DNA of 64,000 nucleotides from Burkholderiales bacterium (GCA_025350145.1 JANXYH010000087.1:1-64000), one strand, 5' to 3'; positions 11,685 through 21,912 are shown, counted from the stretch's first letter. The notes: generated by a model from the sequence alone, not told the origin. Translations and numbers: made by a program.

Positions 11685-11717
11685 GGGCGCCAACGGTTGA
11701 CCGTTGCGCCCTTTTTT
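11685..11717 (+). terminator. Rho-independent terminator between the receptor and permease genes
   Basis: An 11-bp stem (GGGCGC/GCGCCC plus AACGG/CCGTT with one bulged C), a TTGA loop and six T residues. It sits 24 bases after the receptor stop and 30 bases before the permease start, so it should attenuate rather than isolate the operon. Confidence 0.85.
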
Positions 11718-11746
11718 ATGCTGACCGCGCGCCGCCCTGCCCCGCC

Positions 11747-12667
11747 ATGAGTTCCGCCCTGATCGTCACCCAGTTGCTCAACGGCCTGCAGGTCGGGGTG
11801 CTGCTGTTCCTGCTTGCGGCCGGGCTGACGCTGGTCTTCGGGATCATGAATTTCGTCAACCTGGCGCACGGCTCGCTGTACATGGTCGGGGCCTACCTGG
11901 CCACCGCCGCGACCAACGCCAGCGGCTCGTTCCTGCTCGGCGCGGTGGCGGCGATTGGCGGCACCATGCTGGTTGGCCTGCTGGTCGACCGGCTGGTGCT
12001 GTCCGGCCTGTACCGGCGCGATCACCTCGACCAAGTGCTGGCCACCTTCGGCCTGGTGCTGTTCTTCAACGAGGCGGTGCGCATCGTCTGGGGCCCGAGC
12101 CCGCTCTATTCGCAGACCCCCGCCTGGCTGGACGGCACGGTGCAATTGCTGGGCTTTGGCTACGCCACCTACCGGCTGGCGATCATTGCCGTCGGCCTGG
12201 GCGTGGCGGCTGGCCTGTACTGGCTGATCAACCGCACCCGGGTCGGCATGCTGATCCGCGCCGGCGCCACCCACCCGGAAATGGTCTCGGCCCTGGGCGT
12301 CAACATCCGCCGCCTGAACATGGCGATCTTCGCCCTCGGCGCGGCGCTGGCCGGGCTGGCCGGGCTGATGGCCGGGCCGATCTTCTCGGTCCAGTCGGGC
12401 ATGGGCGAGAACGTATTGATCCAGACCCTGGTGGTGATCATCGTCGGCGGCATAGGCTCGATCCGCGGCGCCTTTCTGGGGGCCTTGATCATCGGTGTGG
12501 TCGACACCATGGGCCGCATCTTCCTGCCGATCTGGATGATGCAAACGATGTCGCCGAGCATCGCCCAGGCGGCCGGCCCGGCGCTGGCATCGATGCTGAT
12601 CTACCTGCTGATGGCGGCGGTGCTGGCGTTCAAGCCGGATGGGCTGTTCCCGGTCAGGCATGGCTGA
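11747..12667 (+). CDS. livH: LivH-type ABC importer permease
   Basis: A 306-residue polytopic membrane protein of the BPD_transp_2 family. The N-terminal motif GIMNFVNLAHGSLYMVGAY and the later GGIGSIRGAFLGALIIG are LivH hallmarks. It forms a heterodimeric channel with the LivM-type subunit encoded next. The gene overlaps livM by eight bases, indicating translational coupling. Confidence 0.93.
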   Translation: MSSALIVTQLLNGLQVGVLLFLLAAGLTLVFGIMNFVNLAHGSLYMVGAYLATAATNASGSFLLGAVAAIGGTMLVGLLVDRLVLSGLYRRDHLDQVLATFGLVLFFNEAVRIVWGPSPLYSQTPAWLDGTVQLLGFGYATYRLAIIAVGLGVAAGLYWLINRTRVGMLIRAGATHPEMVSALGVNIRRLNMAIFALGAALAGLAGLMAGPIFSVQSGMGENVLIQTLVVIIVGGIGSIRGAFLGALIIGVVDTMGRIFLPIWMMQTMSPSIAQAAGPALASMLIYLLMAAVLAFKPDGLFPVRHG

Positions 12668-13655
12668 ACACTGGCCGAGCGTGTTCCCTGAAGCTGTCCC
12701 CCTGCGCTCACCGCGCTTCATCGCGGTGGCCCTGCTGTTGGCGGCGTTTGGCCTGGTGCCGGTGGCCGCCGCGGTGCTGGACCAACCGTTCTTTCTGTCG
12801 CAGTTCAGCCGGATCATGATCTACGCGATCGCCGCCTGCAGCTTGAATTTGCTGATCGGCTACACCGGCTTGGTCAGCTTTGGCCACGCCATGTACATGG
12901 CCCTGGGCGCCTATGCGGTGGCGATCCCCGCCTTCCATGAACTGGGCAACGGCTGGCTGCACCTGGGGCTGGCGGTGGCCGGCTCTGCGCTGGTCGCGGC
13001 CGGGGTCGGGCTGGTGGTGCTGCGCACCAGCGGCATGGGTTTCATCATGATCACGCTGGCCTTTGCGCAGATGTTTTTCTTCCTCGGCATCTCGCTCAAG
13101 CAGTACGGCGGCGACGACGGCACCCGGCTGGCCGCGCCGTCGGCCCTGGCGCCGCTGGACCTGGCCTCGCCGACCCAGCGCTACCTGCTGGTCTACGCGG
13201 TCCTGCTGGCGGTGCTGTACGGCTCGTGGCGGCTGGTCCATGCCCGCCTCGGCTTTGCCCTGCGCGGCATCCATGCCAACGAGCGGCGGATGAAGGCGCT
13301 GGGCATGCCGACCCTGGGCTACAAGCTGGCGATCTACGTGATCGCTGCGGCGATTGCCGCCGTCGCCGGCTTCCTGCTGGCCAACCAGACGCTCTACGCC
13401 TCGCCCTCGTACACCGCCTGGACGGTCTCGGGCGAGTTGATCGTGATTGTCATCCTCGGCGGCGTCGGGACGGTGGTCGGGCCGCTGGTCGGCGCGTTGG
13501 TGTTCCTGCTGCTCGAGGAGTGGCTGGCCGGCTTCACCACCCACTGGATGGCGCCGCTGGGTCTGGCGATCGTGCTGGTCGTGCTGCTGGCCCAACGCGG
13601 GCTGTACGGCAACTTCCGCGCCTGGGCGCTGAAGTCTGAGCGCGACCCGCCATGA
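12660..13655 (+). CDS. livM: LivM-type ABC importer permease
   Basis: A 331-residue permease with about nine hydrophobic segments and the LivM motif GYTGLVSFGHAMYMALGAY. The ATG at 12660, inside the end of livH, gives a normal N-terminus; a further upstream in-frame start at 12639 adds seven residues without support. Its stop overlaps livG by four bases. Confidence 0.93.
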   Translation: MAEHWPSVFPEAVPLRSPRFIAVALLLAAFGLVPVAAAVLDQPFFLSQFSRIMIYAIAACSLNLLIGYTGLVSFGHAMYMALGAYAVAIPAFHELGNGWLHLGLAVAGSALVAAGVGLVVLRTSGMGFIMITLAFAQMFFFLGISLKQYGGDDGTRLAAPSALAPLDLASPTQRYLLVYAVLLAVLYGSWRLVHARLGFALRGIHANERRMKALGMPTLGYKLAIYVIAAAIAAVAGFLLANQTLYASPSYTAWTVSGELIVIVILGGVGTVVGPLVGALVFLLLEEWLAGFTTHWMAPLGLAIVLVVLLAQRGLYGNFRAWALKSERDPP

Positions 13656-14418
13656 CCGCGCCCCTGCTCGAGACCCGCGCCCTGGTCAAGCGCTTTGGCG
13701 GCCTGACCGCCACCGACCAGGTCAGCCTGCAGTTGCTGCCGGGTGAAGTCCACGCCCTGATTGGCCCCAACGGTGCCGGCAAATCGACCTTGATCGGCCT
13801 GCTCAGTGGCGAGCACCAGGCCGACGCCGGCCAGGTGCTGCTGCAGGGCCATGACGTGACCCGTCTGGCTGTCGCCGCCCGCGCCCGGCGCGGCCTGGGC
13901 CGCTCGTACCAGATCACCCAGTTGTGCCCGGATTTCAGCGCCCTGGACAACGTCGCCCTGGCGGTGATGGCCGCCGACCACCAGGGCTGGGGCGGCCGCT
14001 TTGGCGCCTGGCGACCACTCAAGCGCCAGCCGGCGGTGATGGACGCGGCCCACGCCCAGTTGGCCCGCGTCGGCCTGGCGGCGCAGGCGCAGCGGCCGAG
14101 CCGGGCAATGGCGCACGGCGAACACCGCCAGCTCGAGCTGGCCATGGCCCTGGCCCTGCGACCCAAGCTGCTGCTGTTGGACGAGCCCCTGGCCGGCATG
14201 AGCGGCGTCGAGTCCGAGACCATGGTCGCGCTGCTCCAGCAGTTGCGGCGCGAGTACCCGATCCTGCTGGTCGAGCACGACATGAACGCGGTCTTCGCCT
14301 TGGCCGACCGCATCAGTGTGCTGGTCTACGGCCGGGTCATCGCCACCGGCCGACCCGAGCAAATCCGCTCCGACCCAGAGGTGCGCGCCGCCTACCTGGG
14401 TGACGAGGACCTGATCGC

Positions 14419-14422
<4 letters not shown>
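13652..14422 (+). CDS. livG: LivG-type ABC importer ATPase
   Basis: A 256-residue ABC ATPase with Walker A GPNGAGKST, Walker B LLLLDEP and the LivG-type C-terminus (VRAAYLGDEDLIA). The signature region reads AHGEHRQLELA, slightly diverged from LSGGQ, as often seen in this subfamily. It powers the importer with LivF; coupled by ATGA overlaps to genes on both sides. Confidence 0.93.
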
Positions 14423-15159
<737 letters not shown>

Positions 15160-15199
15160 CCGCGTCGCCGGCTCGGCCGCTGGCCACGGCCTGGCGGGC

Positions 15200-17332
15200 T
15201 CAGCCTGAGCGGGCGGATGGTCCGACCAGGTTGACGACGTTCGCGTCGTGCCCGCCACCGGCGCCGAAAGCCTGGTCGCGCAGCAGCGCCAACTGGTCGC
15301 GAATCCGCGCCGCCTTTTCGAACTCCAGATTGCGGGCGTGTTCGAGCATCTGCTTCTCAAGCGTCTTGATGCGCTTGCCCAGATCCTTCTCGGACAGCAC
15401 TTCACCAGCCAGCAGTTCGGCCTGGCTGTTGTGCTTGGTCTTGTCGTCCTGGCCACTGACCACGCCGTCGATCATTTCGCGCACCTGCTTGCGGATGCTG
15501 CGCGGGGTGATGCCCATCGCCAGGTTGTGGGCAACCTGCCTGGCCCGCCTGCGCTCGGTCTCGTCGATCGCCTTGCGCATCGAGCCGGTGATCTTGTCGG
15601 CGTACAGGATGGCCCGCCCGTTGATATGCCGGGCAGCTCTGCCGATCGTCTGGATCAAACTCCGCTCGGCCCGCAGAAAACCCTCTTTGTCGGCGTCCAG
15701 GATAGCCACCAGGCTGACCTCCGGAATATCCAGGCCTTCGCGCAACAGGTTGATCCCGACCAGCACGTCAAAAACCCCCAGACGCAGATCGCGGATGATT
15801 TCTACGCGCTCCACCGTGTCCACATCCGAATGCAGGTAGCGGACCTTGACGCCGTTGTCCGATAAGTAATCTGTGAGTTGCTCGGCCATGCGCTTGGTGA
15901 GCGTCGTGATGAGCACCCGCTGGGCGATCTCGACACGGTTTCTGATCTCCTGCAGGACATCGTCGACCTGGCTGCTGGCAGGCCGCACCTCGATTTCTGG
16001 ATCGACCAATCCAGTCGGCCGCTCCAATTGTTCGACGACCTGCCCGGCATGGCTCTGCTCATAAGCCGCCGGGGTGGCCGAGACAAACACCGCCTGGCGC
16101 ACCTTGGCCTCGAATTCCTCGAATTTTAGCGGCCGGTTGTCGAGCGCGCTGGGCAGGCGAAATCCATACTCGGCCAGCACCGATTTGCGGGCACGGTCGC
16201 CGTTGTACATGCCGCCAAACTGGCCGATCAGGATATGGCTTTCGTCGAGGAACATCAGCGCGTCGCCCGGCAGATAGTCCACCAGGGTCGGTGGCGGCTC
16301 GCCTGGGGCCGCTCCGGACAAATGCCGGCTGTAATTCTCGATGCCTTTGCAATGGCCGACCTCGACCATCATTTCCAGGTCGAAGCGGGTGCGCTGTTCG
16401 AGCCGTTGGGCCTCGACCAGTTTGCCGGCGGCGACAAATTCGGCGAGCCGCTCGCGCAGTTCGAGCTTGATCGTCTCAACCGCTGCCAGCACCCGCTCGC
16501 GCGGCGTCACATAATGGCTGGAGGGGTAGATCACGAAGCGCGGGATTTTCTGGCGGATCCGCCCGGTCAACGGGTCGAGCAGGCTCAGCGACTCGACCTC
16601 GTCGTCGAACAACTCGACCCGCAAAGCCAGCTCGCTGTGCTCGGCCGGGAAAATATCGATGGTGTCACCGCGGACGCGGAACGCGCCGCGTGAAAAATCA
16701 ATATCATTGCGCTTGTACTGCATCCGGATCAGCAGTGCAATCACCTCACGCTGGCCGATCCGATCACCGACACGGACCACGAAACGCATCTGCATGTAAT
16801 CGTCAGGCTTGCCGATTCCGTAAATCGCGCTGACCGACGCGACGATGATCGTGTCACGCCGTTCGAGCACGCTCTTGGTCGCCGACAGGCGCATCTGCTC
16901 GATATGCTCATTGATCGCCGAGTCCTTCTCAATGAAAAGGTCTCGCTGCGGCACATAGGCCTCCGGTTGGTAGTAATCGTAGTAACTCACGAAATACTCT
17001 ACGGCGTTCTTCGGAAAGAACTCGCGAAACTCGCTGTAGAGCTGCGCCGCGAGGGTCTTGTTGGGCGCGAAGACGATCGCCGGGCGGCCGAGCCGGGCGA
17101 TCACGTTGGCGATCGTGAAGGTCTTGCCCGAACCGGTCACGCCGAGCAGCGTCTGGAAGGTCAGGCCATCCTGGATACCCTCAACCAATTGCGCAATCGC
17201 CGCCGGCTGGTCGCCCGCCGGCGGGTAGGGCATGAACAACTGGAAGGGCGAATCGGCGAAGCTGACGAACTCGCCAACGGCTGCACCGCCGTCGTCGACC
17301 GCAACAACTTCCGTGGCTGGCAAAGCGCTCAT
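15200..17332 (-). CDS. uvrB: UvrB, nucleotide excision repair helicase-like subunit
   Basis: A 710-residue UvrB. It shows the helicase P-loop [10 protein letters not shown], the beta-hairpin region [13 protein letters not shown], the helicase motifs around DEAD-equivalent FLDESH, and the C-terminal UVR motif with KTLEKQM. With UvrA it verifies DNA damage and loads UvrC. An N-terminal extension of about 25 residues precedes the conserved [14 protein letters not shown]. The gene is visibly less GC-rich than its neighbours (31 of 60 bases at 16921-16980 are G or C against 42 of 60 at 14461-14520). No LexA box was identified. Confidence 0.97.
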   Translation of the reverse strand: MSALPATEVVAVDDGGAAVGEFVSFADSPFQLFMPYPPAGDQPAAIAQLVEGIQDGLTFQTLLGVTGSGKTFTIANVIARLGRPAIVFAPNKTLAAQLYSEFREFFPKNAVEYFVSYYDYYQPEAYVPQRDLFIEKDSAINEHIEQMRLSATKSVLERRDTIIVASVSAIYGIGKPDDYMQMRFVVRVGDRIGQREVIALLIRMQYKRNDIDFSRGAFRVRGDTIDIFPAEHSELALRVELFDDEVESLSLLDPLTGRIRQKIPRFVIYPSSHYVTPRERVLAAVETIKLELRERLAEFVAAGKLVEAQRLEQRTRFDLEMMVEVGHCKGIENYSRHLSGAAPGEPPPTLVDYLPGDALMFLDESHILIGQFGGMYNGDRARKSVLAEYGFRLPSALDNRPLKFEEFEAKVRQAVFVSATPAAYEQSHAGQVVEQLERPTGLVDPEIEVRPASSQVDDVLQEIRNRVEIAQRVLITTLTKRMAEQLTDYLSDNGVKVRYLHSDVDTVERVEIIRDLRLGVFDVLVGINLLREGLDIPEVSLVAILDADKEGFLRAERSLIQTIGRAARHINGRAILYADKITGSMRKAIDETERRRARQVAHNLAMGITPRSIRKQVREMIDGVVSGQDDKTKHNSQAELLAGEVLSEKDLGKRIKTLEKQMLEHARNLEFEKAARIRDQLALLRDQAFGAGGGHDANVVNLVGPSARSG

Positions 17333-17443
17333 CGGGTAATCCCTGGCTGTCTACAATGCACGCCGGCCTGGTGTTGCTGGTCGGCGCGCGCCCAATCCGA
17401 CAGGTTAGCGCAGCCGCCGCTGCCGCTGCGGTTCCGCCACCAC

Positions 17444-17475
17444 CGCGCCACTATCGCGCCACTATCGCGCCAACC
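17444..17475. repeat. Short tandem repeat of CGCGCCACTAT in the uvrB-tyrB gap
   Basis: Two exact 11-base copies followed by a partial third. It lies in the 190-base divergent gap between uvrB and the aminotransferase gene. The same gap holds a TACAAT hexamer at 17352-17357 that could be a -10 element, without a convincing -35 box. Confidence 0.6.
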
Positions 17476-17522
17476 GCGCCCACTCCCCGTTGCTGCCACC
17501 GTCCAGTCAGGAAGCCCTTGCC

Positions 17523-18719
17523 ATGAGCTTGTTTGCCGCCGTCGCGCTTGCCCCGCGTGATCCCATCCTGGGTCTGAACGAGCAGTTCGCTGCCGAAACC
17601 CACCCGCAGAAGGTCAACCTCGGCGTAGGCGTGTATTTCGACGAGGCCGGCAAGTTGCCGCTGCTGGAATGCGTCAAGGCGGCCGAGCGGCAACTGACAG
17701 CAGCCGCTGCGCCGCGCGGCTATTTGCCCATCGATGGCATCGCCGCCTATGACAAGGCGGTGCAGGCGATGGTGTTTGGCGCTGACAGCGCGGTGCTCAA
17801 GGCCGCGCGCGTGGCCACGGTCCAGGCGGTCGGCGGCACCGGCGGCCTGAAGGTCGGTGCCGACTTCCTGAACAAGCTCAACCCCGGCGCGACCGTGCTG
17901 ATCAGCGACCCGAGCTGGGAGAACCACCGCGCGCTGTTCACCAATGCCGGTTTCCCGGTCGCCAGCTACGCCTACTACGACGCCGCCAACCGTGGCGTGC
18001 GCTTCGACGCCATGCTGGCCGACCTGCAGGCCAGCGCCAGCGGCAACATCGTGGTCCTGCACGCCTGCTGCCACAACCCGACCGGCTACGACATCCGCCC
18101 TGACCAGTGGACCCAGGTCATCGCGGTCTGCAAGGCGCGCGGCCTGGTGCCCTTCCTTGACCTCGCCTACCAGGGATTTGGCGACGGCATTGCCGAGGAC
18201 GGCACAGTGGTGCAGCAGTTCGTCGACGCGGGTCTGGACTTTCTCGTCGCGACCTCGTTTTCGAAGAGCTTTTCGCTCTACGGCGAGCGGGTTGGCGCCT
18301 TGAGCGTGGTCTGCGCCACGGCCGACGAGGCGAGCCGGGTGCTGTCGCAGCTCAAGATCGCGATCCGCACCAACTACTCCAACCCGCCTACGCATGGCGC
18401 GCAGGTCGTGACCACGGTGCTGCAAAGTGCCGAGTTGCGGGCCGTCTGGGAGGGCGAACTGGCGACGATGCGCCAGCGCATCCAGCAGATGCGCCGTTTG
18501 TTGCTGGACAAGCTGGTTGCGGCCGGCGTGGCGCAGGATTTCGGCTTCATCGTCCAGCAGCGCGGCATGTTCAGCTACTCCGGCCTGAGTGCAGCGCAGA
18601 TGCAGCGCTTGCGCAGCGAGTTCGGGGTCTATGGCGTCGATTCGGGGCGGATCTGCGTGGCCGCGCTGAACCACGGCAACATTGACCATGTGGTCCGAGC
18701 CATCTCTCAGGTGCTTTGA
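17523..18719 (+). CDS. tyrB: Aromatic/aspartate aminotransferase (class I, TyrB/AspC type)
   Basis: A 398-residue fold-type I PLP enzyme with Schiff-base lysine K248 in SFSKSFSLYGERVG and the N-terminal signature RDPILGLNEQF of the proteobacterial AspC/TyrB group. It interconverts aspartate or aromatic amino acids with their keto acids using 2-oxoglutarate. TyrB versus AspC cannot be settled from sequence alone; the symbol is the commoner one in Burkholderiales. The ATG at 17523 gives the family N-terminus; an in-frame ATG at 17490 lies in the leader. Confidence 0.9.
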   Translation: MSLFAAVALAPRDPILGLNEQFAAETHPQKVNLGVGVYFDEAGKLPLLECVKAAERQLTAAAAPRGYLPIDGIAAYDKAVQAMVFGADSAVLKAARVATVQAVGGTGGLKVGADFLNKLNPGATVLISDPSWENHRALFTNAGFPVASYAYYDAANRGVRFDAMLADLQASASGNIVVLHACCHNPTGYDIRPDQWTQVIAVCKARGLVPFLDLAYQGFGDGIAEDGTVVQQFVDAGLDFLVATSFSKSFSLYGERVGALSVVCATADEASRVLSQLKIAIRTNYSNPPTHGAQVVTTVLQSAELRAVWEGELATMRQRIQQMRRLLLDKLVAAGVAQDFGFIVQQRGMFSYSGLSAAQMQRLRSEFGVYGVDSGRICVAALNHGNIDHVVRAISQVL

Positions 18720-18726
18720 GACCCAG

Positions 18727-18765
18727 GCCGCCGGCCCTGCTTCGCCGGCGGTCATGCGCATTTTT
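18727..18765 (+). terminator. Probable weak terminator after the aminotransferase gene
   Basis: A 9-bp stem (GCCGCCGGC with GCCGGCGGT) and an 8-base loop, followed after 8 bases by five T residues. The gap before the T run makes it weaker than a canonical terminator. Confidence 0.5.
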
Positions 18766-18813
18766 GACGGCACAAGCGCTGCTGTAAGGTTCAGACTGGG
18801 GTCAACGCAGTAA

Positions 18814-18840
18814 GATCAATGCTGCACTGCAACATTGATC
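18814..18840. promoter_or_regulatory. 27-bp palindromic operator upstream of phaZ, probable PhaR site
   Basis: A nearly perfect 27-base palindrome (GATCAATG on the left, CATTGATC on the right; one mismatched pair). Its core TGCTGCACTGCAACA at 18820-18834 recurs in both palindromes of the phaP promoter (one base different at 49975-49989; exact reverse complement at 50034-50048). PhaR-type PHB regulators are known to bind TGC/GCA-rich dyads, so this is probably a PhaR operator. It lies about 86 bases before the phaZ start and overlaps a TAAGAT hexamer (18811-18816) that may be a -10 element. Confidence 0.75.
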
Positions 18841-18925
18841 GCTGCTCAAGCCGGGCGCTGCAGCTTGGCCAGGGCGCCGCAGCACCACAGTCCCATCGGT
18901 CTGCCGACCGAGAAAGTTTGTCGCC

Positions 18926-20296
18926 ATGCTTTACCAGATCTACGAAACCCAACGCTCGCTGATGGCTCCGTTTTCGGAGTTTTCGAGCGCGGCGGCCAAG
19001 CTCTACAACCATCCGCTGTCGCCATTTGCGCAGTCGCCGATGGCCCAGCGCGTCTCGGCCGGGTTCGATCTGATGCACCGCCTGGCCAAGGACTACGAGA
19101 AACCGCAATTCAACATCCGCGGCGTGATCGTCAGCGGCACCGAGGTGGCGGTGCAGGAGCAGGTGCCGATCCAGAAGGCGTTCTGCCAGTTGCGCCGGTT
19201 CAAGCGCTTCACCGACAACGCGGCGGCGCTGGAGGAGATGAAATCGCAGCCCACCGTGCTGGTCGTGGCGCCGCTCTCGGGCCACCACGCCACGCTGCTG
19301 CGCGATACCGTGCGGGTGCTGCTGCAGGACCACAAGGTGCTGATCACGGACTGGACCGATGCCCGTACCGTGCCGGTCGGCGCCGGGCCGTTCCATTTGA
19401 ACGACTACATCGCCTACATCCAGGAGTTCATCCGCTACCTCGGCCCCGAGGTCAACGTGATCTCGGTCTGCCAGCCGACCGTGCCGGTGTTTGCGGCGGT
19501 CTCGCTGCTGGCCAGCGCGGGCGAGCCGACGCCACGCACGCTGACGATGATGGGCGGGCCTATCGATGCGCGCAAATCGCCCACCGCCGTCAACAACCTG
19601 GCGATGAACAAGAGCTACGAATGGTTTGAGAACAACGTGATCTACAAGGTGCCGAGCAATTTCGTCGGCGCCGGCCGGCAGGTTTACCCGGGCTTCCTGC
19701 AGCACACCGGCTTCGTCGCGATGAACCCGGACCGGCACCTGAGTTCGCACTACGACTACTTCCTCGACCTGATCCGCGGCGACGGCGAAAGCGCGGATTC
19801 GCACCGCGAGTTCTACGACGAATACAACGCGGTGCTCGACATGCCGGCCGAGTACTACCTGGACACGATCAAGACCGTTTTCCAGGAGTTCTCGCTGGTC
19901 AATGGCACCTGGGAGGTCAACGGCGCATTGGTGCAGCCCGCAGACATCACCGGCAGCGCCCTGTTGACGATTGAAGGCGAACTCGACGACATCTCCGGCG
20001 CCGGCCAGACCCAGGCCGCCCACGCCCTGTGCACCGGCATCCCGGCCGAGCGCAAGTTCCATTACGACGCCATCGGTGCCGGCCACTACGGCATCTTTGC
20101 CGGACGCCGCTGGCGCGAGAAGATCTACCCCGAGGTGCGCGACTTCATCCGCCGCTTTGGCGCACCGTCTTCAGCGGCCGACTTCGCACCTGGCCTGACA
20201 TTGACCGAAGGCCTGGCCGAGGCCGATGCGCCGGTTCCACCACCGGCGCCGATGCCGCGCCGAGCGCACAACCCCGGCCCACGCCGCCAGGGATAA
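18926..20296 (+). CDS. phaZ: Intracellular polyhydroxybutyrate depolymerase
   Basis: A 456-residue enzyme of the PhaZ1 (Ralstonia/Cupriavidus i-PHB depolymerase) family, which breaks down native PHB granules in the cytoplasm. The nucleophile is a cysteine, C182 in VISVCQPTVP, in place of the lipase Ser; candidate His lies in IGAGHYGIF near the C-terminus. No signal peptide. Residues after about 420 form a Pro/Ala/Arg-rich tail longer than usual. Expression is probably controlled through the palindrome at 18814-18840. Confidence 0.93.
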   Translation: MLYQIYETQRSLMAPFSEFSSAAAKLYNHPLSPFAQSPMAQRVSAGFDLMHRLAKDYEKPQFNIRGVIVSGTEVAVQEQVPIQKAFCQLRRFKRFTDNAAALEEMKSQPTVLVVAPLSGHHATLLRDTVRVLLQDHKVLITDWTDARTVPVGAGPFHLNDYIAYIQEFIRYLGPEVNVISVCQPTVPVFAAVSLLASAGEPTPRTLTMMGGPIDARKSPTAVNNLAMNKSYEWFENNVIYKVPSNFVGAGRQVYPGFLQHTGFVAMNPDRHLSSHYDYFLDLIRGDGESADSHREFYDEYNAVLDMPAEYYLDTIKTVFQEFSLVNGTWEVNGALVQPADITGSALLTIEGELDDISGAGQTQAAHALCTGIPAERKFHYDAIGAGHYGIFAGRRWREKIYPEVRDFIRRFGAPSSAADFAPGLTLTEGLAEADAPVPPPAPMPRRAHNPGPRRQG

Positions 20297-20304
20297 TCCA
20301 CCGG

Positions 20305-20970
20305 GTGCCCAGCACCACGCTTGTTCCGCCCAGCGCTGCCGACATCGCCGCCCTGGCCCTGCGCCTGGACGCGGCGCTGCCGCAAACCCAGTGCACCCGC
20401 TGCGGCTACCCCGATTGCCGCGCCTATGCCCAGGCCATGGCCGAGGGCCAGGCGGCGATCAACCGTTGCCCGCCGGGTGGCGCCGAGGGCATTGCCCGGC
20501 TGGCCTCGATCAGCGGCCAGCCGGTGTTGCCGCTGGACCCCGATTGCGGCGCCGAAGGCCCGCTGCGCCGCGCCGTGATCGACGAGGCCTGGTGCATAGG
20601 CTGCACGCTGTGCATCAAGGCCTGCCCGGTGGACTGCATCGTCGGCGCCTCGAAGTGGATGCACACCGTGATCGCCGACCAGTGCACCGGGTGCGAGCTT
20701 TGCCTGCCCGCCTGCCCGGTCGACTGCATCGCTCTGAAGGTGGAGGACGAACAGCGCACAGGCTGGTCGGCGTGGCGCCCGGAACAGGCCGAGGCAGCGC
20801 GCCAGCGCTATGCGCAGCGCACGGCCCGCCAGGCCGCCGCGCCGCCGCTTGCGGCCGTGGCCGAGGCCCCAGCGCTGTCGGCCAGCGAGCGCAAGCGCGC
20901 CGTGGTCGAGGCAGCGCTGGCCCGAGCCCAGGCGCGGGCGCAGCCGCCCCACCCCGGCCTGCCGCCATGA
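20305..20970 (+). CDS. RnfB/RsxB-like polyferredoxin
   Basis: A 221-residue iron-sulfur protein. Residues 30-55 hold a 4Fe-4S domain of the RnfB type (C30, C33, C38, C55), and residues 97-141 hold two 4Fe-4S ferredoxin motifs (C97, C100, C103, C107 and C127, C130, C133, C137). The transmembrane N-terminus of classical RnfB is missing. The best start is GTG at 20305. In many proteobacteria the rnf operon ends with nth; here nth lies one gene downstream, but no other rnf gene is present, so this looks like the stand-alone betaproteobacterial form. It could serve as a soluble electron carrier. Confidence 0.85.
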   Translation: MPSTTLVPPSAADIAALALRLDAALPQTQCTRCGYPDCRAYAQAMAEGQAAINRCPPGGAEGIARLASISGQPVLPLDPDCGAEGPLRRAVIDEAWCIGCTLCIKACPVDCIVGASKWMHTVIADQCTGCELCLPACPVDCIALKVEDEQRTGWSAWRPEQAEAARQRYAQRTARQAAAPPLAAVAEAPALSASERKRAVVEAALARAQARAQPPHPGLPP

Positions 20971-21902
20971 GCAGTTCGGCCGCCGTCGCCAGGCGGCAGC
21001 GGCTTGGGTCAGCGCTGCTGTTGCTGAGCGCCGCGCTGATCTGGGGTTCGGCTTTCGTCGGCCAGGCGCTGGCCATGGCCAGTGTCGGGCCGCTGACCTT
21101 CACCGCCAGCCGCTTCATGCTCGGCGCGCTGCTGGTCGCGCCTCTGGCCTGGTGGCAATGGCAGCAGATCCGGCGCCGCGGCGGCGGCCTGAGCTGCCGT
21201 GACGGTCGCGCCATCCTGCTGTTGGGCACGGTCTTGTTTGCCGCCGTGATCCTGCAGCAGATCGGCCTGGTCAGCACCAGCGTGACCAACGCCGGCTTTC
21301 TGACCGTGCTGTATGTGCCGATGGTGCCTTTGCTCTACTGGCTGCTGCGCAAGCACGCGATGCACTGGAGCGTCTGGCCGGCATCGCTGGGCTGCGTCGT
21401 CGGCACCTGGCTGCTCAGCGGCGCCGGCAGCCTGGCACTGTCGGCCGGCGACGCCTGGGTGCTGGCCTGCACCCTGCCGTGTGCCCTGCACGTGATCCTG
21501 GTCGGCCGACTCAGCCAACAGATTCCCGGGGTGTTCGTCCTGGCCTGCGGCCAATTCGTGGTCTGCGCACTCTGGGCCGGCCTGCTGGCGCTGGCGACCG
21601 AGCCACTCAGCTTGACCGGGCTGCGCCAGGCCGCCGGCACGATCGCCTACACCGGCGTCATGTCGGTCGGCGTCGCGTTCACCTTGCAGGTGCTGGGCCA
21701 GCGCCACGCCCATCCGGCCGATTCGGCGATCGTGCTGTCGTCCGAGGCGCTGTTCGCCGCGCTGTTTGCCGCGCTGCTGCTGGGCGAGCGGCTGACGCCC
21801 GCAGGCTGGGTCGGCGGCGCGCTGATCCTGGCCAGCATCACCCTGGTGCAATGCCTGCCGCTGCTGCGCCGGCCCAGCGGCGCGCTGGCGGCCCTGCCGT
21901 GA
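20967..21902 (+). CDS. DMT/EamA family transporter
   Basis: A 311-residue membrane protein with ten predicted helices in two EamA halves, each starting with a typical motif (AALIWGSAFVGQALA; VLSSEALFAALFAALLLGERLTPAGWVGG). Members export amino acids or other metabolites. Start overlaps the upstream ferredoxin stop (ATGA). Substrate cannot be read from sequence. Confidence 0.88.
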   Translation: MSSSAAVARRQRLGSALLLLSAALIWGSAFVGQALAMASVGPLTFTASRFMLGALLVAPLAWWQWQQIRRRGGGLSCRDGRAILLLGTVLFAAVILQQIGLVSTSVTNAGFLTVLYVPMVPLLYWLLRKHAMHWSVWPASLGCVVGTWLLSGAGSLALSAGDAWVLACTLPCALHVILVGRLSQQIPGVFVLACGQFVVCALWAGLLALATEPLSLTGLRQAAGTIAYTGVMSVGVAFTLQVLGQRHAHPADSAIVLSSEALFAALFAALLLGERLTPAGWVGGALILASITLVQCLPLLRRPSGALAALP

Positions 21903-21912
21903 CGGTGCTGCG

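Noticed and set aside
17340-17380. Possible LexA box upstream of uvrB
   Set aside because: Only one CTGT half is seen (17346-17349), with no ACAG partner at the right spacing.
17451-20086. Two minus-strand frames of over 400 codons opposite the aminotransferase and phaZ genes
   Set aside because: Both lie wholly antisense to clear enzymes and show no recognisable motifs.
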